From the NCBI GenBank assembly GCA_008477525.1, contig SPDT01000004.1, positions 1,674,001 to 1,738,000 on the forward strand: DNA of 64,000 bases, in the 5' to 3' direction. Source of the DNA: Hypomyces perniciosus (lineage: Eukaryota; Ascomycota; Sordariomycetes; Hypocreales; Hypocreaceae). Below, in pieces: positions 1 to 13,886 of this stretch. The notes below the pieces were generated by a model. That model saw nothing but the letters and a program-made list of their open reading frames with translations. It was not told the DNA's origin and did no database searches. Position 1 is the first letter of the stretch. Each line of letters begins with the position of its first letter. The position numbers and the translations under genes were made by a program.

Positions 1-3000
1 GGCAGAGACTACTACTAGTCCTAGCTATAAACTGCTAAAGCTAGCCCTTTTATAGCATAAAAGACTAGGTTATATTAGCTTAAATCTACTAAAAAAAACT
101 ATTAAAATAATTACTAGAATTCTTAACTTTAATTCTATTAAAGAGACTAAATTCCATTGCCTAGCGTATAATAAAAGAAAAGCTATTAAAAGGCTTAATT
201 TAAAGCCAATTCCTAATCCACTAGCCTCTCTAGATTGCCTAAAAGCTAATACTTTTTCTATAAAGCCAATGCCTTATAATAAAGCCCCTATTAGTCATTT
301 AATTATTAATAGAAAATCAAGATATAGGTAGCTATTCCTTTTAAAAGATTATAGTAGACTTACCGTTTTAGCTACTATATAAAGCTTTATAAATAGCCTG
401 AAAACGCAGTATAACCGGTATTTTAAGGAATTTTATTATAATAGCGGAAAGGAAATTAATTAAAAACTTTAACCCTAGTTCTTTTCTTTAGGAATTATAT
501 ATTCTTATAATAGCCTTTATATTTACAAATAGAATAGTTTAATAGAATGCTTTATTAGAGTTTTATTAAATAGGCTATAGGCTACTATTATAGCGGCTAA
601 CCTGCCGCTATATCTCTAGAATTTTATTATTACTGCAGTTCTTAAATTAATTAACTATATAGCTGTTACTAATAGGGACTCTACCCTTTATTAAGAATTA
701 TATAAAGACCTAGACCTTAATAAAAATTATAAACCTAATTTATAAAGATATAGGATTATTGGCTTTTATTATAAAGTATTTATTTTATAAGAATAAAGGG
801 CTAAAGGCTATAAATTAGCCCCTAGGACTAAAACTGGGAGACTATTAGCAGTTTTAAGTAATAATACCTATTTTATCTATATCCTAATTAAATATATAGT
901 CTTTAAATCGTTAACTATAAAGCTGTATAAAGATAAAATTCCTAAGCTTTAAATCCTAGACCCTACTATAGGTTAGGATAATAAAGAATTAAAGGGAGAA
1001 ATAAAGCTAGATTCTATAGATTAAATAATTCCTAGCTCTCAGGATATTAATCCCTTACTCCCTAACCCTATTCTAAAGGGAGTATCCACTACTATTCCCC
1101 CTATTCCTATATTAGTTATATAAGACTCTGCAGTTATAGAGGATTTTATAGATATAGATATATCCTATTTTCTCTATAATAGCGTTAAAAAGCTAGCCTT
1201 TCCAGCTGCTGCAGTATAAGACCTATAAACGCTTAAGTAAATACTTTATAGTCCTAATAAAACTAAATAGCTAAGAGCGATTTATAGTAAATTTAACCAG
1301 CTAGTTAAATAATATACCTTTACTTTTATTAAGTGTAATAGTATTCTTAAAGGCAGGAATCCTATTACTAATTAACTAGTCTTAAAGACTAAAAAAGACT
1401 AGAATAATAGAATAGTAAAATTTAAAGCTAGGCTAGTTATTAGGGGTTTTTAATAACTAGAAGGAATAGATTTTAACTAAATGTTTGCTTTAATAGCTGT
1501 TCCTTTTACCTGGCAGCTCTTATTAGCCCTAGCTACTATCTATAACTGGGAAATCAAACAAATCGACTTTATTAATGCATTCTTTAATAGAATACTTAAA
1601 GAAACTATTTTCCTTAACTTTCCTAAAGGATTTAAAGACTATGCTAGTTAAGCTTCCCTTAAGATTAAGTTGATTTTTAGAAAGCTGGGTTATAACCTTA
1701 ATATAGATTAGGTTATTTAGTTACAGAAAGCTCTTTATAGCCTGAAATAATCCCTTAAAGAATGGCAACAGGCTTTATAAGCCTTAGGAAATAAACTAGG
1801 ATATAATCCTTTAATTTCTAACTCTGCTATTCTCTATAATCTACATAACAGTATTTTTATTATTACTTATATAGATAACTGTCTTTTTATTAGACTAGAT
1901 AAAGAAGCTATAGCTTAGCTGAAATTAACTTTAATAAGGTTTATACTATAGAAGATAAAGGCCCTGCTTTTTTCTTTTTAAGGGTTTAGATAGTTAGGGA
2001 TAGAAAAAGAGGCCTTCTTTAGCTTTCCTAGAAATAGTATATTACTAAAGCTATAAAGTTTTTTAACCTTTAAAACTCTAAGCCTATTTAATTACCCCTA
2101 TAGCCCTTTATTTTAGCTAATAAAACTATAACTAAACTAGATAAAGCTAATATTAAGCTTTTTTAAGCTATTATTAATACTATTATCTATTTAATAATTT
2201 ATACTTAAGTAAATACTAGCTTTCCAGTCTAATAGCTAGCTAAACAATTCTAAGGCCTTTATAAAAAGCACTTAAACGCAGCCTGCAACCTATTACAGTA
2301 TTTAAATAATACCTAGGATCTAGCTATTTAATATACTAGAAAATCTAGTCCTATACCTATTAGTTATTGCAATAGTGATTTTACTAGGGATAAAGAATTA
2401 AGTAAATCGATTTATAGCTATATTATTATAGTTGCTAATAGGCTAATTAGCTGGAAATTAAAAAGGGGCTTAAGTATTTATCTTTCTACGCTAAAAGCAG
2501 AGTTTATAGCTTTTATAGAAGCTACTAGGGAGATTTAGTGGCTTATTGGCCTATATAGAGAGGTAGATTAACTAATTATACAGCCAATCTCTCTATTTAA
2601 TAACAATAAGGGTGCTATTTCTACTTTAAATAACCCTACCCTTTATAATTAAATAAAATATACTCTATTACGGTTTAATTATATTAGGGAATAGGTTAAA
2701 GATAGCATTATTATAGTTAGCTATCTAGAAACCAATAAAATAGTTGCTGATAGGCTTACTAAGCCTCTTCTAGGTCTGAAATTAAGGAATTTTATAAATC
2801 TCCTTAATCTTAAGATTTTACCTAAAGTATATACCTAAGGTTCTTACCCTTTTTATAGCTAATAACTATTTTATAGCTATTTAGCTATCTTTATTATTTT
2901 ATCCTTAGCTATATTAACTATCTTTTTATTTTTTATATTCTAGTTACTTTCCTATATCTAGATCCTATATCTACTTTAAAGTTATATAGGATAGTATCTA

Positions 3001-3012
3001 TTTTAAAGGGAG
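1..3012 (+). mobile_element. Ty1/Copia retrotransposon internal region, RIP-degraded, 5' truncated by window edge
   Basis: Decayed pol of a Copia (Pseudoviridae-type) element read left to right. Positions about 330-960 keep an integrase core followed by the Copia integrase C-terminal pattern (LAPRTKTGRLLA near 810-845). Positions about 1,410-1,630 keep reverse transcriptase text (KARLVIRGF, then LLALATIYNWEIKQIDFINAF and FLNFPKG). Positions about 2,370-2,790 keep the RNase H module (ISWKLKRGLSIYLSTLKAEFIA, then ADRLTKPLLGLKLRNF). Many codons are TAA or TAG where Gln or Trp is expected, the pattern left by C-to-T change at CpA on either strand. A purine tract AAAGGGAG sits directly before the 3' LTR. 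The 5' LTR and gag lie outside the window. The element is certainly dead. Confidence 0.9.
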
Positions 3013-3593
3013 TGTTAAAAAGGAGGGCTAAAAAGTAAAGATTTCAGTGTATTTAGGTAACCTTCCTATTCTGGCTAGACCTGGAATTAGGCCTAACACT
3101 AGGACCGAGTTCTAGAGGAACTTCGGTATAAGTCAGGAAATTTCTGTTATCTTTAATGATAATAATTGAGCTAGGACCAGCTACCCCGCCTACCCTAGAC
3201 TCAATATAATGGCCACAATAGCTATTGTGAAAAATCTAACCAAAATGGTTTCCTGTTTGTATGGCCATGAGTCGATTTGGCCGATTTCCTATATAAATGA
3301 ATTTTGCGGAAAATAGGAACAGGGCCACAAACCCAATTCTGCCACTGCATTCCTATTATCTAGTCGGAGGACTATTATAGAAGACAAAGCTATTGTTCAT
3401 ACAATTCACTTCTACACCAGCCGCACATACACTAGATATTCTATAGCTTCTAGCTATTAAATTGTTTATAATTCAATTATTTATCCATTGTTAACCCAAC
3501 TAGACTCTCAGTCGTTTCCTTATTGCTGCGTTGGGTGCACCTTCCTAGAAGCTGCACTTAAATAAGGTTCAGTATAACCTTGTTATTTTAACA
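3013..3593 (+). repeat. 3' LTR of the Copia element
   Basis: A 581-bp block starts TGTTAAAAAGGAGG and ends TTTTAACA, giving TG...CA ends with a short TGTTA/TAACA inverted terminus. It directly follows the polypurine tract of the Copia pol. Two near-full copies lie in the opposite orientation at 20,924-21,503 and 36,029-36,608. Base composition is near normal and CpA/TpG steps survive, unlike the internal region immediately to the left. The matching 5' LTR and target duplication (expected TTATA) would lie left of the window. Confidence 0.92.
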
Positions 3594-6500
3594 TTATATA
3601 ATATAGGAATATAGAAGTAGTAAAACCTTTATTAAATTCTTAGATTTATAGTATAAAACTTTTAACCTTTTATAATCTACTGCCTAAAAGTTTAATATTT
3701 ATTATATAGTAAATAAACTATTTTAAAACTTTATTATTAAATTCTATAAACTAGCAGCCTAAACTAATAAAACTAATACTTAAAAGGTTAATGCCTTTTA
3801 CTTTAAAATATTTAAAAAAATAGTTGCTGCCTTTATTAATAAAAGTAATAAGCCTATAAATAAAGATAATTAATCTATTTAAAGACTTTCTAGTTAAAAA
3901 AATTATAATAATTTTAAAGAGTAGGCCTATTATACTAAATTTAAAGGCAACTATAAGTTTAAGAAATTAAACAGTAACTATACTCTTTAATAAATTTTAC
4001 TTTGAAATAAATTAAACCTTTTAAAGTAAAAAGATATAAGTGATTTTATATAGTTAAATACTATATCCTTTACTTTATAATATAAAGAATACCAATAACT
4101 CTATAACTTATATTATTACTATAGCAGCTAATATACTATTAGTAACTATATAGAAAAGTAAAAAGCTAATATTATAAGACTTTAAACCTTATAGGGATAT
4201 AGTAGCGGCTTTTTAGGATATGGAATATATTAAAGTAATAGTATTATAGCGCTTTAAGGCAGGGTATATACTTTAGGCCAGGGAAAAGGTATACTAGCAC
4301 TATAAGTTTTTATTCTTTAATTCCTATATTACTAGTATTTCCTAATTTAAAGAAATAACCTATTATACTATAAAAACCTATTTTTACACTATATTAATAA
4401 AACTGGCTTTACTAAAGGATTAGTTACCTTTAGTAATGTACTTGCTTATAAAGATATAACCTTTAATATAAAAAGGTAAGAAAAAGAGTAGCTTTTTAAT
4501 AATATTGCGTTAAAAAGTATAATAGAATATTAAAATAGCTTATAAATTTAATGACTTTATAGATATAATAGATTATTATTAATAATAGACTATTAATTTT
4601 AAATGCTATAAATAATAAATTACTATTTATTTATATTATATTATGTTTTGTGTATTTACTGGTAATTATATTAACCTGTTGGGTTAAGTAGGCCGGGGCC
4701 CTACCGCTTATCAGCGCTAGGGAGCTCTTATCTGCTATATAAGCAGATACGAGCTGACACACACATCGCATAAGCGATGTGTCAGACTATGCAGGCGCTG
4801 TAAGCGCCTGCACACAGCTTCTTCTTTGTGTTAGCTATGTGTATATATAGCGAGGCCACTACGGCATATTCTCTTTCATAGAATTAAGCTTCGTTTCCCA
4901 TCTCTCTATGCTCCACATAGCTGTGCCGCGCTCCGCCACATAACCTTTATTAATAGTAGCTGTTTAGTATAAGGCTTTATAGACTAGCACTTTCTCTAAA
5001 GGTCCTAAATCCTAATAATACAATTACCTAAACTAAAGAGCCTTATCTTAACTAATAGTAAAGCAGCAGTATAGTTTACTAACTATATAATCCTAGATAT
5101 AAAGATAGGGGAATATAAAGAACTGTATATACTTTTTATTATTAATTTTTTAACTTAAAACCCTTTTATCTTTAAAATAGTATAGCTATCGTAATATAAT
5201 TTTAATATTAACTGGCCTATATTAACAGTTACCTTTAATTTATAATACTATTTAATAAATTATTGCCTTTAAACTTATATTATATTAATAATTCCTAGCT
5301 TAATAACTATTTGATATAATATTAATATTTTAAGTGAACCTTTCAAGTTAATACTTTATATTACTAGTAAGAAATAAAATAATATATAAAAAAGGATAAA
5401 AAAAAGGTTAAAAAGAAAGTTAAGTTTTAAGCCTATATTAAAAATATACTAGAGGAAATAATGCTTTAATAGGGAGAAAAGGACCTATATTAACTTTATA
5501 TCAACATTAAAGTAAAATTACTATTATATTTATTAACTTAATAATTATAAAAGATTAAAGTATAAATAATATTAAATAAGCCTTTAATACTAGTTTTAAT
5601 AACGCTTATAGTTAATAGCTGTTAATATTAATGTTAATATAATTTAATATAACTTTTTAAATTAAATATATTAATATTTAATAAGCCTGCAGTAATAGCG
5701 CTATATAAGTAACTTAATTTAACAAATATTTAAATTTCTGCTGCAATATTATTTATCTAGTTCTATAAAGACTTATCTGCTTAATATATAAAATTAATTT
5801 AAGCAGATTTAATAAAATATATATAAGAGTAAGAATATAAAGTATACTGACTATTAAAGCTTAATAAGGATACTTTTATAAATATATTGTAAAGATAAGG
5901 CAGCTTTATAGCAGTATAAGTATTATTTTTTATAGCTTTTTATAATTTCTTTATATACTATTATAGCGGAAAGTACTTTTAAAGGATATTAGAGTCTAAT
6001 ATTAATAAGTTTATAGAAGTAAAGCTAGTATTAATAGAAAATGATATTTAAAAGAAACTTTTTAACTGGCTATAAAATAAAATTATTAGCTTCTTTTTAT
6101 AACTAGTAAATAAATTTCCCTTTAAGAGATTATAGGACTATAAAATTAAACTTTTATTAAAGAAAGAACTACTATACTAAAAGAACTGCCTAATATTATT
6201 AAATAAACTTTAAGTAGAAAGAAAATAGCTAGATAAAAACTTAATTAAAGGATTTATTAAAGAATCTAAAGTAAGATATACTGCCCTTTTACTTTTTACT
6301 ATAAAACCTAAAAGAGGCGTTTATATTTATAAAGATTATTAAAGCTTTAATAATATTACTATAAAAAATCGCTACCTATTGCCGCTAATTTAGGAAATAT
6401 TAAATGCTTTATATAATGCTAGATTTTATATTAAACTAGATATAATAGCCACTTTTAATAAACTTAGAATTAAAAAGGGATATAAATAGAAGATCGTGTT

Positions 6501-9310
6501 TATAACCTAATTTAGGTTATTTAAAACCTTTATTATACCTTTTAGTCTTTATAATAATTTAGCCTTTTTTTAATATTATATTAACTATATTTTATATAAT
6601 TTACTTAATAAGACTTATATAGCCTACTTTAATAATATTTTAATTTATTTAGCTATATAAAACGAATATTAATAATATATATAAAAAGTTATAGATAAAT
6701 TAATTAATATAGGTCTTTAAGTTAATATTAAAAAATGCAAATTTAAGATAATAAAAATAAAGTATTTTAGCTTAATTATTATAACTAATAGCATTAACAG
6801 AGACTTTAAAAAGTAGCTGTAATTATAAATTAAAAGAGACCTTTAAACCTCTATAAACTCTAACGCTTTTTAAACTTCGCGAATTTCTATTAGCGATCTA
6901 TTAAAGACTTCTTTAATATCTGTAAACCTTTAAGTAGCCTTTTAAAGAAAAATATACTATAGAATTAAATATATTTTTATACTACTGTATTTAATTATCT
7001 TAAAACCTAGTTTATAACTGCTTTAATCTTTGCCTTTTTTAACTATAATAAAAAATAGTCTTAAAAATAAATACTTTGAACTAGGCATCTAATAATATTC
7101 TCTCTTAGTATAATAAAGATAGTGTTTTGCGATTAATAATATACTTTTTATTAAAGTATTTACTTATTAAATGCAATTATAAAATTTATAATAAAAAACT
7201 GCTAGCTATTATTAAATTATTAAAAGAATAGCGCTTTAAGCTTTAAAGTATAGAAAATAAATGTAAGATTATTATAGACTATCAAAACCTAGAATACTTT
7301 ATAACTATTAATATATTAGATTAAAGATAAATCTATTAGTTTAAATCCTTATTTTAATATAATTTCTAGATTATTTATTAGCTTAAATTAAAAGTAATAA
7401 ACTTTAATATATTAAGTAAAAGATTTTAAGATATTTTAGTAAAGTTAGATTAAGATAATAGTTAATTAAAAAAAAGAAAAAGAACTTTACTTTTAGAAAG
7501 CTACTTTAATCCTTATATTTATATTAATATTATAAAAAGTATAGATAATAAAAACCTATTTATTATAATAATTAATACTTTAATCCTAAACTTAAAGATA
7601 TTAATTAATAAAATATTTAATAAAGTTTATAAAATATTAAATATAGTAAATATTAGAATATAAGTACTTTAAAGCCTAGCTATTTAATAACAGCTTAAAA
7701 ATATTTAAAGTAATTTAAAGGCAGTAATATAAAACCTTTAAATTTATAGTAATTAAATATATTATTAAGAGTAATTTTTCTTTTTTATTAATAAAGTAAA
7801 GATATAAATGATATATTAAATATACTTTTTTAAGCTAAAGGGATATTTAAAATAAGTAAAAATATTAAACCTTTTTAACTATATATACTAATAGCTATAA
7901 ATATTAACTAATATTAATACTTTTATTAAAGCTTATAATTTATACTTTTAAAAAAAGTTAAGTAAATCTACTTTTTTAAGATTTTTAAAACTACTATTAA
8001 TACTATTTTAAATTTAAAGTAATATTTTAATAAATATATTATATTACTGCTTAACTATAACTAATAAGGCTTAGTTTATAAGAATATCCTTATAGTAATA
8101 TACTGCTTAATGAAAATGCATTATTTTATTATTATTTATATATTTAACGCTAAAAAGTTTACTAATGCTTTTATTTTATATGTTTATACTTTATATAAAG
8201 CTTTAAAAACAATTATATTAAACTAAAGCATTTAGTTTATATTTAAATTTTAAACATAGCTATTTTAATAATTTAAAATTTACTTTAAGTTTTCTTTAAC
8301 CTATTATTTAAAAATTAATAATTAAATTAAATAATTAAATATAAAAGTAAAGTAGTATTTTAAATAGTTTATAAGTTTTTACTAAAATAATTAAATAAAT
8401 TAATTACTATTTACAGAGTTTATTTAAAATAATTAAATATTTAAAATAATAGGAACTTTACTGTTTTTTATAAATTATAGTTTTTACTTATACTTAAAAG
8501 TTAAGCCTTTAAACCTTTACTTATTAAATTTATTTATTATTTAAAAAAGGAGCTACTATAAAGTAAATATTATAGTTAAATATTTCTAATAAACTTTAAA
8601 TTAATTAATGGCCTTTATAGTATAATTAATCGCTTAATATAAGGCTATAGCTAATATATAAAAGGAGGATTTATATTAATTTATAGTTAGTAAAATAGTA
8701 TAGTTAAAGATTAAATACTTTAAAATAAACTATTTAATAAAAAAGGGAGATAATAAATGGGTAGGCTTATATAAAATCTTTAATATATACATTTAAGCCT
8801 ATTAATTTAAACTCTTTAACTGTATTTACATTTTCCTTATATTTTATAACTCTCTCTTTAAACTACTAGCAGTTAATAAAGTAGGCTAATATATATATCT
8901 GCCGGGATAAAACACCATTAATCAGTAAAGGAATAAAAGTATATAAGGATAAATCCTTAAAAGAGATAATAAGATAAATAAAGTAATAGAAAAGTAGGAA
9001 TTTAATAAAATCTTTAACTGCTATAATAAGGATAGCCTATACTATTATATAGCCTGGAAATATTATATATTAAGCTGGTAACTTATAAAAGATTTAAAAG
9101 GATAAAACGCTGCTTTATTAAAATACTATATAAAAAACCTTAATAAGCCTGGCTCGCCTGCCTAGGTTAAAAAAAGGAAAATAATTAACTAGTTAGACCT
9201 GCAATATAGTAGCTGTTTATAATGGAATTAATATAATAAAAGGATATTAGAATATATATAGCTTTAAAATAGCTATTTAAGGGCAAATAGAGTTTAAAAG
9301 GGAGGGGTAC
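3594..9310 (+). mobile_element. Gypsy retrotransposon A (gag-pol with chromodomain), RIP-degraded and interrupted
   Basis: Gypsy/Metaviridae order reads left to right with many RIP stops. About 3,600-4,670 is gag-like. A protease region at about 5,080-5,300 follows the solo LTR insertion. Reverse transcriptase is at about 6,420-6,660, with YIKLDIIATFNKLRIKKGYK and AYFNNILIYLA; the YxDD aspartates have become Asn, as expected from GAT-to-AAT. RNase H lies at about 7,190-7,420 (KLLAIIKLLKE, then DYQNLEYFITINIL). Integrase decay continues to about 8,750, and a chromodomain-like segment lies at about 8,890-9,150. A polypurine tract AAAAGGGAGGGGTAC ends at 9,310. The left end is cut by the Copia insertion. 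Confidence 0.85.
4677..4940 (+). repeat. Solo LTR (264 bp family) with 5-bp target duplication TAACC
   Basis: The block runs from TGTTGGGTTAAGTAGG to CTCCGCCACA and is flanked by TAACC at 4,672-4,676 and again at 4,941-4,945. It splits the protease region of Gypsy A. It is GC-richer than its surroundings and hardly RIP-affected, so it is a young insertion reduced to a solo LTR. Related copies are at 26,937-27,196, 27,197-27,462, 34,397-34,662 and 37,465-37,742. Confidence 0.92.
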
Positions 9311-9663
9311 TGTTATAGTAATAAACCTGCCCTTTAATAACTTATTAGTATTATATATGTTTTTATATAATAACCTAGTCCTATACCTTTAAACTGTATT
9401 CTTATAGCTTTTTGCTTTATTTAAGGCATAATAAAGATATTACCTTAACCTATTGTTTTATATACTGTAATAAAAAGTATTATAATAAATGCTATTTGAA
9501 AGTTTATTGTAAATAATTTAATAAAATTAATATTATTTAATAAAGTTAGATTTATCTAGCTTAATTATTTAAGTCTTTATATTATTAATAAACTTTTAAG
9601 AAACCTTTATTTTTCAAGCTTTTATTATTTATTTAATAGTTTTACTATATTTACTGCTTAATA
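9311..9663 (+). repeat. Probable 3' LTR of Gypsy A
   Basis: It starts TGTTATAGTAATAAACC right after the polypurine tract of Gypsy A and ends near ACTGCTTAATA. A related sequence starts at 25,229 after a similar purine tract, and both share the final stretch CTATATTTACT. The right end is estimated from that comparison; RIP has blurred it. Confidence 0.65.
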
Positions 9664-9839
9664 TAAATAATTTTATTATCAAATTCTAAAAAGGCTTATT
9701 TAATATATATAGATTATTAAAAGACTATAATACTTTTTATAATAAATTAATTATTCTATATTATTTATTAAAATTAATAAAAATACTATATTAATCTTTT
9801 AATACTATTAAATAAAGTTATTAAAACTTTTAATAATAG

Positions 9840-11380
9840 TATTAAAGTTTTTTTATTATAGTTAATATATATCTTTTTTAAAAAAAACTTATAATATATA
9901 AAAAGTTTTTAACTTTAATTAAAAAAATTAATTAATTGCCTATAAAGGTAATATTAATTTAAGGATATTAATTAATATATTTTTATTAATATTTAATAAT
10001 ATTCTTTTATTTACTATTAAATTATTTAAGGTTTTTAATTTAATAATAGTTAAATAGGTTATTATTTTTAAAGTTTAATAGTAAAGCTATATTTAAGGCT
10101 TTAATTTAAACTTGAATTTATATTTTAAAGTTTTAGTTTTTAACTGCCTACTTTAAAAGTTTTTATTTAAAGGTTTATTTTTATTTCGTTTATTAAATTA
10201 AGCCTTTTTTACTATTTAGTTAAAAAGATAGAATTAGTAATAAAGGTTATTATATTTAATAATTGCATTTATTAAATATATAATCGCTATTAATATTAAA
10301 TTTTTATAAGGTTTTAAAAAGAAAAAGGGAAAGTATTAGCTTTATAGTTAAAACTATAGTCTATTAGGCCAGGTTAGGCTATAAAGTAAAGTTTAAGGCA
10401 TTTATATTTATTTTATTTATAATTAACCTTTTATTAATATAGGGTTTAAAGGGTAAAGGGTAGGCTATAAAGGCATTATTATAGGTTTAGGAATAAAAAG
10501 GGATTTATAATTAGTTAAATATACACTTTATAATAATACAGTTAAATTAAAAGATAATATAAACTATTATAGTATAGAAAGGCAGGTTAAAGCAAATATT
10601 ATTATTGTGCTATAAAGAGTAAGAAAGCCCTAAAGCTTTATAGAAAGCTATAGCTAGGAACACGTTAAGGCCTAGTTATATAACTAGAGCTTATATAACA
10701 GGGCGTTAATATCGAGTTATAGTCAGTACTGTAATAATACCTTTATAGTTTAACCTTTATCTTTTAAGCTTTATATTTATAGGGAATTAATTATAAATAA
10801 ATAAATATAAATACTTTAAGTTTTACTTTATAGTTTAATTTAATTTAATAAATTATGGTTTTAACTATAAAGTTAATACCTTCTTTTTAAAAACCTTATA
10901 ATAGTTTAATATTAATACTAATTATATATATTTAATAAATCCAATTATTAAAAATAATAACTTTTATTATTAATTTAATTTTTTAATTAAATAATAAAAA
11001 TAAGTTTAATTTAATAAAAATAATATAAAATAAACGTTTAAGTAAAAGATTTTAAAGTAAATAATTAAAAATTAAAACTTTAAAATATAAATTAAAGTTT
11101 AAATTAAAGCTTTAAATATAGTTTCACGATAAAGGTTGAAAAATAATAATTTATTTAATTATTATTAAAATTAAAAACTTTAAATAATTTAATTGTAAAT
11201 AAAAATATATTATTAAATATTAATAAAAATAGATTAATTAATATTTTTAAATTAACATTATTTTTATAGGTAATTAATTAGTTTCATTAATTAAATTTAA
11301 AATCTTTTTATATATTATAAATCTTTAAAAGGGAGATCTATATTAATTATAATAAAAAGACTTTAATATTATAATTAAAA
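9840..11380. repeat. Large AT-rich inverted repeat, arms about 640 bp
   Basis: The left arm (about 9,840-10,480) is closely matched by the reverse complement of the right arm (about 10,740-11,380). For example, AATTAATTGCCTATAAAGGT on the left mirrors a TAGGTAATTAATTA-type segment near 11,268, and TTTATAGTTAAAACTATAG near 10,350 mirrors the text near 10,860. Divergence looks like independent C-to-T/G-to-A loss in each arm. The spacer holds an LTR-like block in minus orientation. It is best read as the 3' ends of two related elements that ended up head to head. Confidence 0.6.
10480..10739 (-). repeat. LTR-like block, minus orientation, in the inverted-repeat spacer
   Basis: On the minus strand it starts TATTATTACAGTACTGAC. 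It then matches the 25,229 LTR through shared stretches such as TTATATAACTAGGCCTTAA, GCTTTCTATAAAGC and TTTGCTTTAACCTGCCT. It keeps more C and G than the arms around it. The end near 10,480 is approximate. Confidence 0.55.
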
Positions 11381-13668
11381 GTTTTAATAAGTTTATTTAA
11401 TAGTATTTAAAAGTTAATATAATATTTTTATTAATTGTAATAAATGATATAAAATAATTAATTTATTTTAAAAGGTATTATAATTTTTAAATAATTTATA
11501 TATAGTAAATAAGCCTTTTTAAAACTTTATAATAAAATTATATATATTAAAGAATAAATATAATAAAATTATCCAATAAATAATAAATATAATAAAATTA
11601 TCCAATACATAATAAATATAATAAAATTATTAACTATATAATAAAGGCTTTAAAAAGAAAGATTTTAAAGGTTTATTAAGATTATGAACACTTAAATAAT
11701 TTAATAAAATAAATTTAATTTTATTAAATAATATTAACTTTATTACACTATTTATAATAGGCTTTAAAAAGGCATTTACTATAATACTTTTGATATTATT
11801 TAAATAAACTAATATTAATAAAACTAGTAATACTAGTATTATTAATATTAATTATATTAATAAAATAATTATACTATTGCCTAAATATTAACTAGTAATT
11901 TAATATAGTTAAATATTATATACACTTTATTACTTTAGTTTGAAATTTTTTATAAAGAATATATTATTAAAAGACTTTACTTTTACTATAAAAAAGTAAA
12001 CCATAGCCTTAATAAATATAATAAAAGCAATAGTTTAATATATATTAAAGAGTCTATATTAAATATAAAACTAAAATTATTAAATGTAATTATATTAACT
12101 ATACTTTAATTTAATAATCTTTTAAAGTTAATAATAAAGTAATATAATAAGGTATAATAAAAACTTAATAATATATTAATATTATTTATAATATTTAAAT
12201 AATTTAGAAATTTAAAGTTGAAATAATATATTTTGTTTAAATATTTATATTAATATAAAAGCCTTAAGAAATAATAATTATATTTCAAACTTTAATTAAT
12301 TATATTTTAATTAAATAATTTAATATAGTTATTTAATAACTAGTATTTATTAAAAACTTTTTAATTATTAATATAAATATAATTAATAAATTTAAATTTA
12401 TTGATTATATAAATTATAATTAACTTCTATAAAAAACTTTATTTCTTTTATTATAAATATTTTTAATAATATAGTTATAATCTTTACCATTTTGGAATTA
12501 AAAAAATATAATTTTAATATTAATTAAAAAAATTAATTAATATTTTTAATTTTTATTATCATTATAATTATTATTTTTTAAAATATATAATTAACTTTAT
12601 ATAAATTTTCATAATAGGTAAAATAAAACATAATTTTATTAAGATTAATATAAAAAATATATATTATTTATAATTAATAATTCAAAATATTTTATATAAA
12701 ATAAAGGTTAATTTTATTAAATAAAATATTATATTATATGATTATTAATTAAAAATACTTTATAAAGATATATTATAATTTAATTGGAAAAAAACGTTTA
12801 AATTCTATTTTTTATAAACTTTAATATTACATTAAAATTAATATATAATTTATAATCAATAATCAAAAAACACTTTTATTAAAGTTATTATTATTATCTT
12901 TTAATATATTATTTTTATAAAATTAAATTAAATTTTAAAATTAAAAATATACTTAAAAATAATAAATATATAAATAATAATACCTATAAATTCTTTTTCT
13001 TATTAATTATATATTTATATAATAAACGTAATTTAAAGAGAAATTAATTAAATTATTAAAATTAAAAGATTAATATTTATTATTTTATTAAAGCTTTTAA
13101 ATAAATCTTTTTAATAAATATTTCTAAAATAAAGAAATTATTTTAAAATGAAAATAGTTTTATTTAAAAAAAAATATAATATTATTAATAAATATTATTT
13201 TTCAATATAGCTAAAAAAAGATTATAGTTATTAGTCTTAAAAAGTTTCTAATAAAAAATTTAAATTTAATAAATTAAATATTTTAAAAAAACTATTATTT
13301 TAATTATATAATTTATATAATATTTCTTTATTAAAAATAATAAATTTCCTTTATAATAAATTTAAAATTATAAAATCAAAGGATTATTAAAAAGAATTTA
13401 TTATATTAAAAAGATTAAAGATTCTTATTTAATAAACGCTAAATAATAAAAGAATAATTAAAAGAATATTTAATAAAAGAATTTATTTAGAAATTATAAA
13501 TATAATATATATATTTTTTAATTATAAATTAAAAATAATATTATTATTATTAAAAAAAAATTTAATATTAAAAATATAATATTATTATTATATTTAATAA
13601 TTTTTATAAAGAAATATATAAAAAATACTTTTTTAAAATATTAATTATACTTTTTAGCCTTTATAATA
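11381..13668. other. Extremely AT-rich RIP-degraded DNA, no gene seen
   Basis: The base composition is almost entirely A and T with stops in every frame, and I could recognise no protein motif. It is most likely old retrotransposon sequence beyond recognition. The only ordered structure noticed is a short tandem repeat at 11,553-11,630. Confidence 0.7.
11553..11630. repeat. Tandem repeat, 29-bp unit, about 2.7 copies
   Basis: Units starting at 11,553, 11,582 and 11,611 each open AATAAATATAATAAAATTAT. The first two continue TCCAATA; the third breaks off after about 20 bp. The units differ by only one or two bases. Confidence 0.85.
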
Positions 13669-13886
13669 TATAATACTAATATAGCCAAGGGCTATAACCG
13701 GGAAATGGCAGGGAAATAGCGGAATAATAATTATATAAACATTTCCTTTAGTTTTCCTAGGAAATCTTTAAAAATAGATTTCCTAGATATTTCCCTAATA
13801 ACTCCTATTAAAAACTATATAAAAGAAAAGGGAAATAAAGGGAAAAGGGGTATTAGTTTTTACTCTTTTATTCTATTTTATATTAT
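13669..13886 (+). repeat. 5' LTR of Gypsy B (approximate ends)
   Basis: A 218-bp block is repeated in direct orientation at 22,625-22,842. Shared marks are GGGAAATGGCAGGGAAATAG, GGAAATCTTTAA, ATAGATTTCCTAGATATTTC and GGGAAATAAAGGGAAAAGGG. The two copies flank a decayed gag-pol. The ends are taken from where similarity stops, because RIP has removed clean TG...CA borders. Confidence 0.75.
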
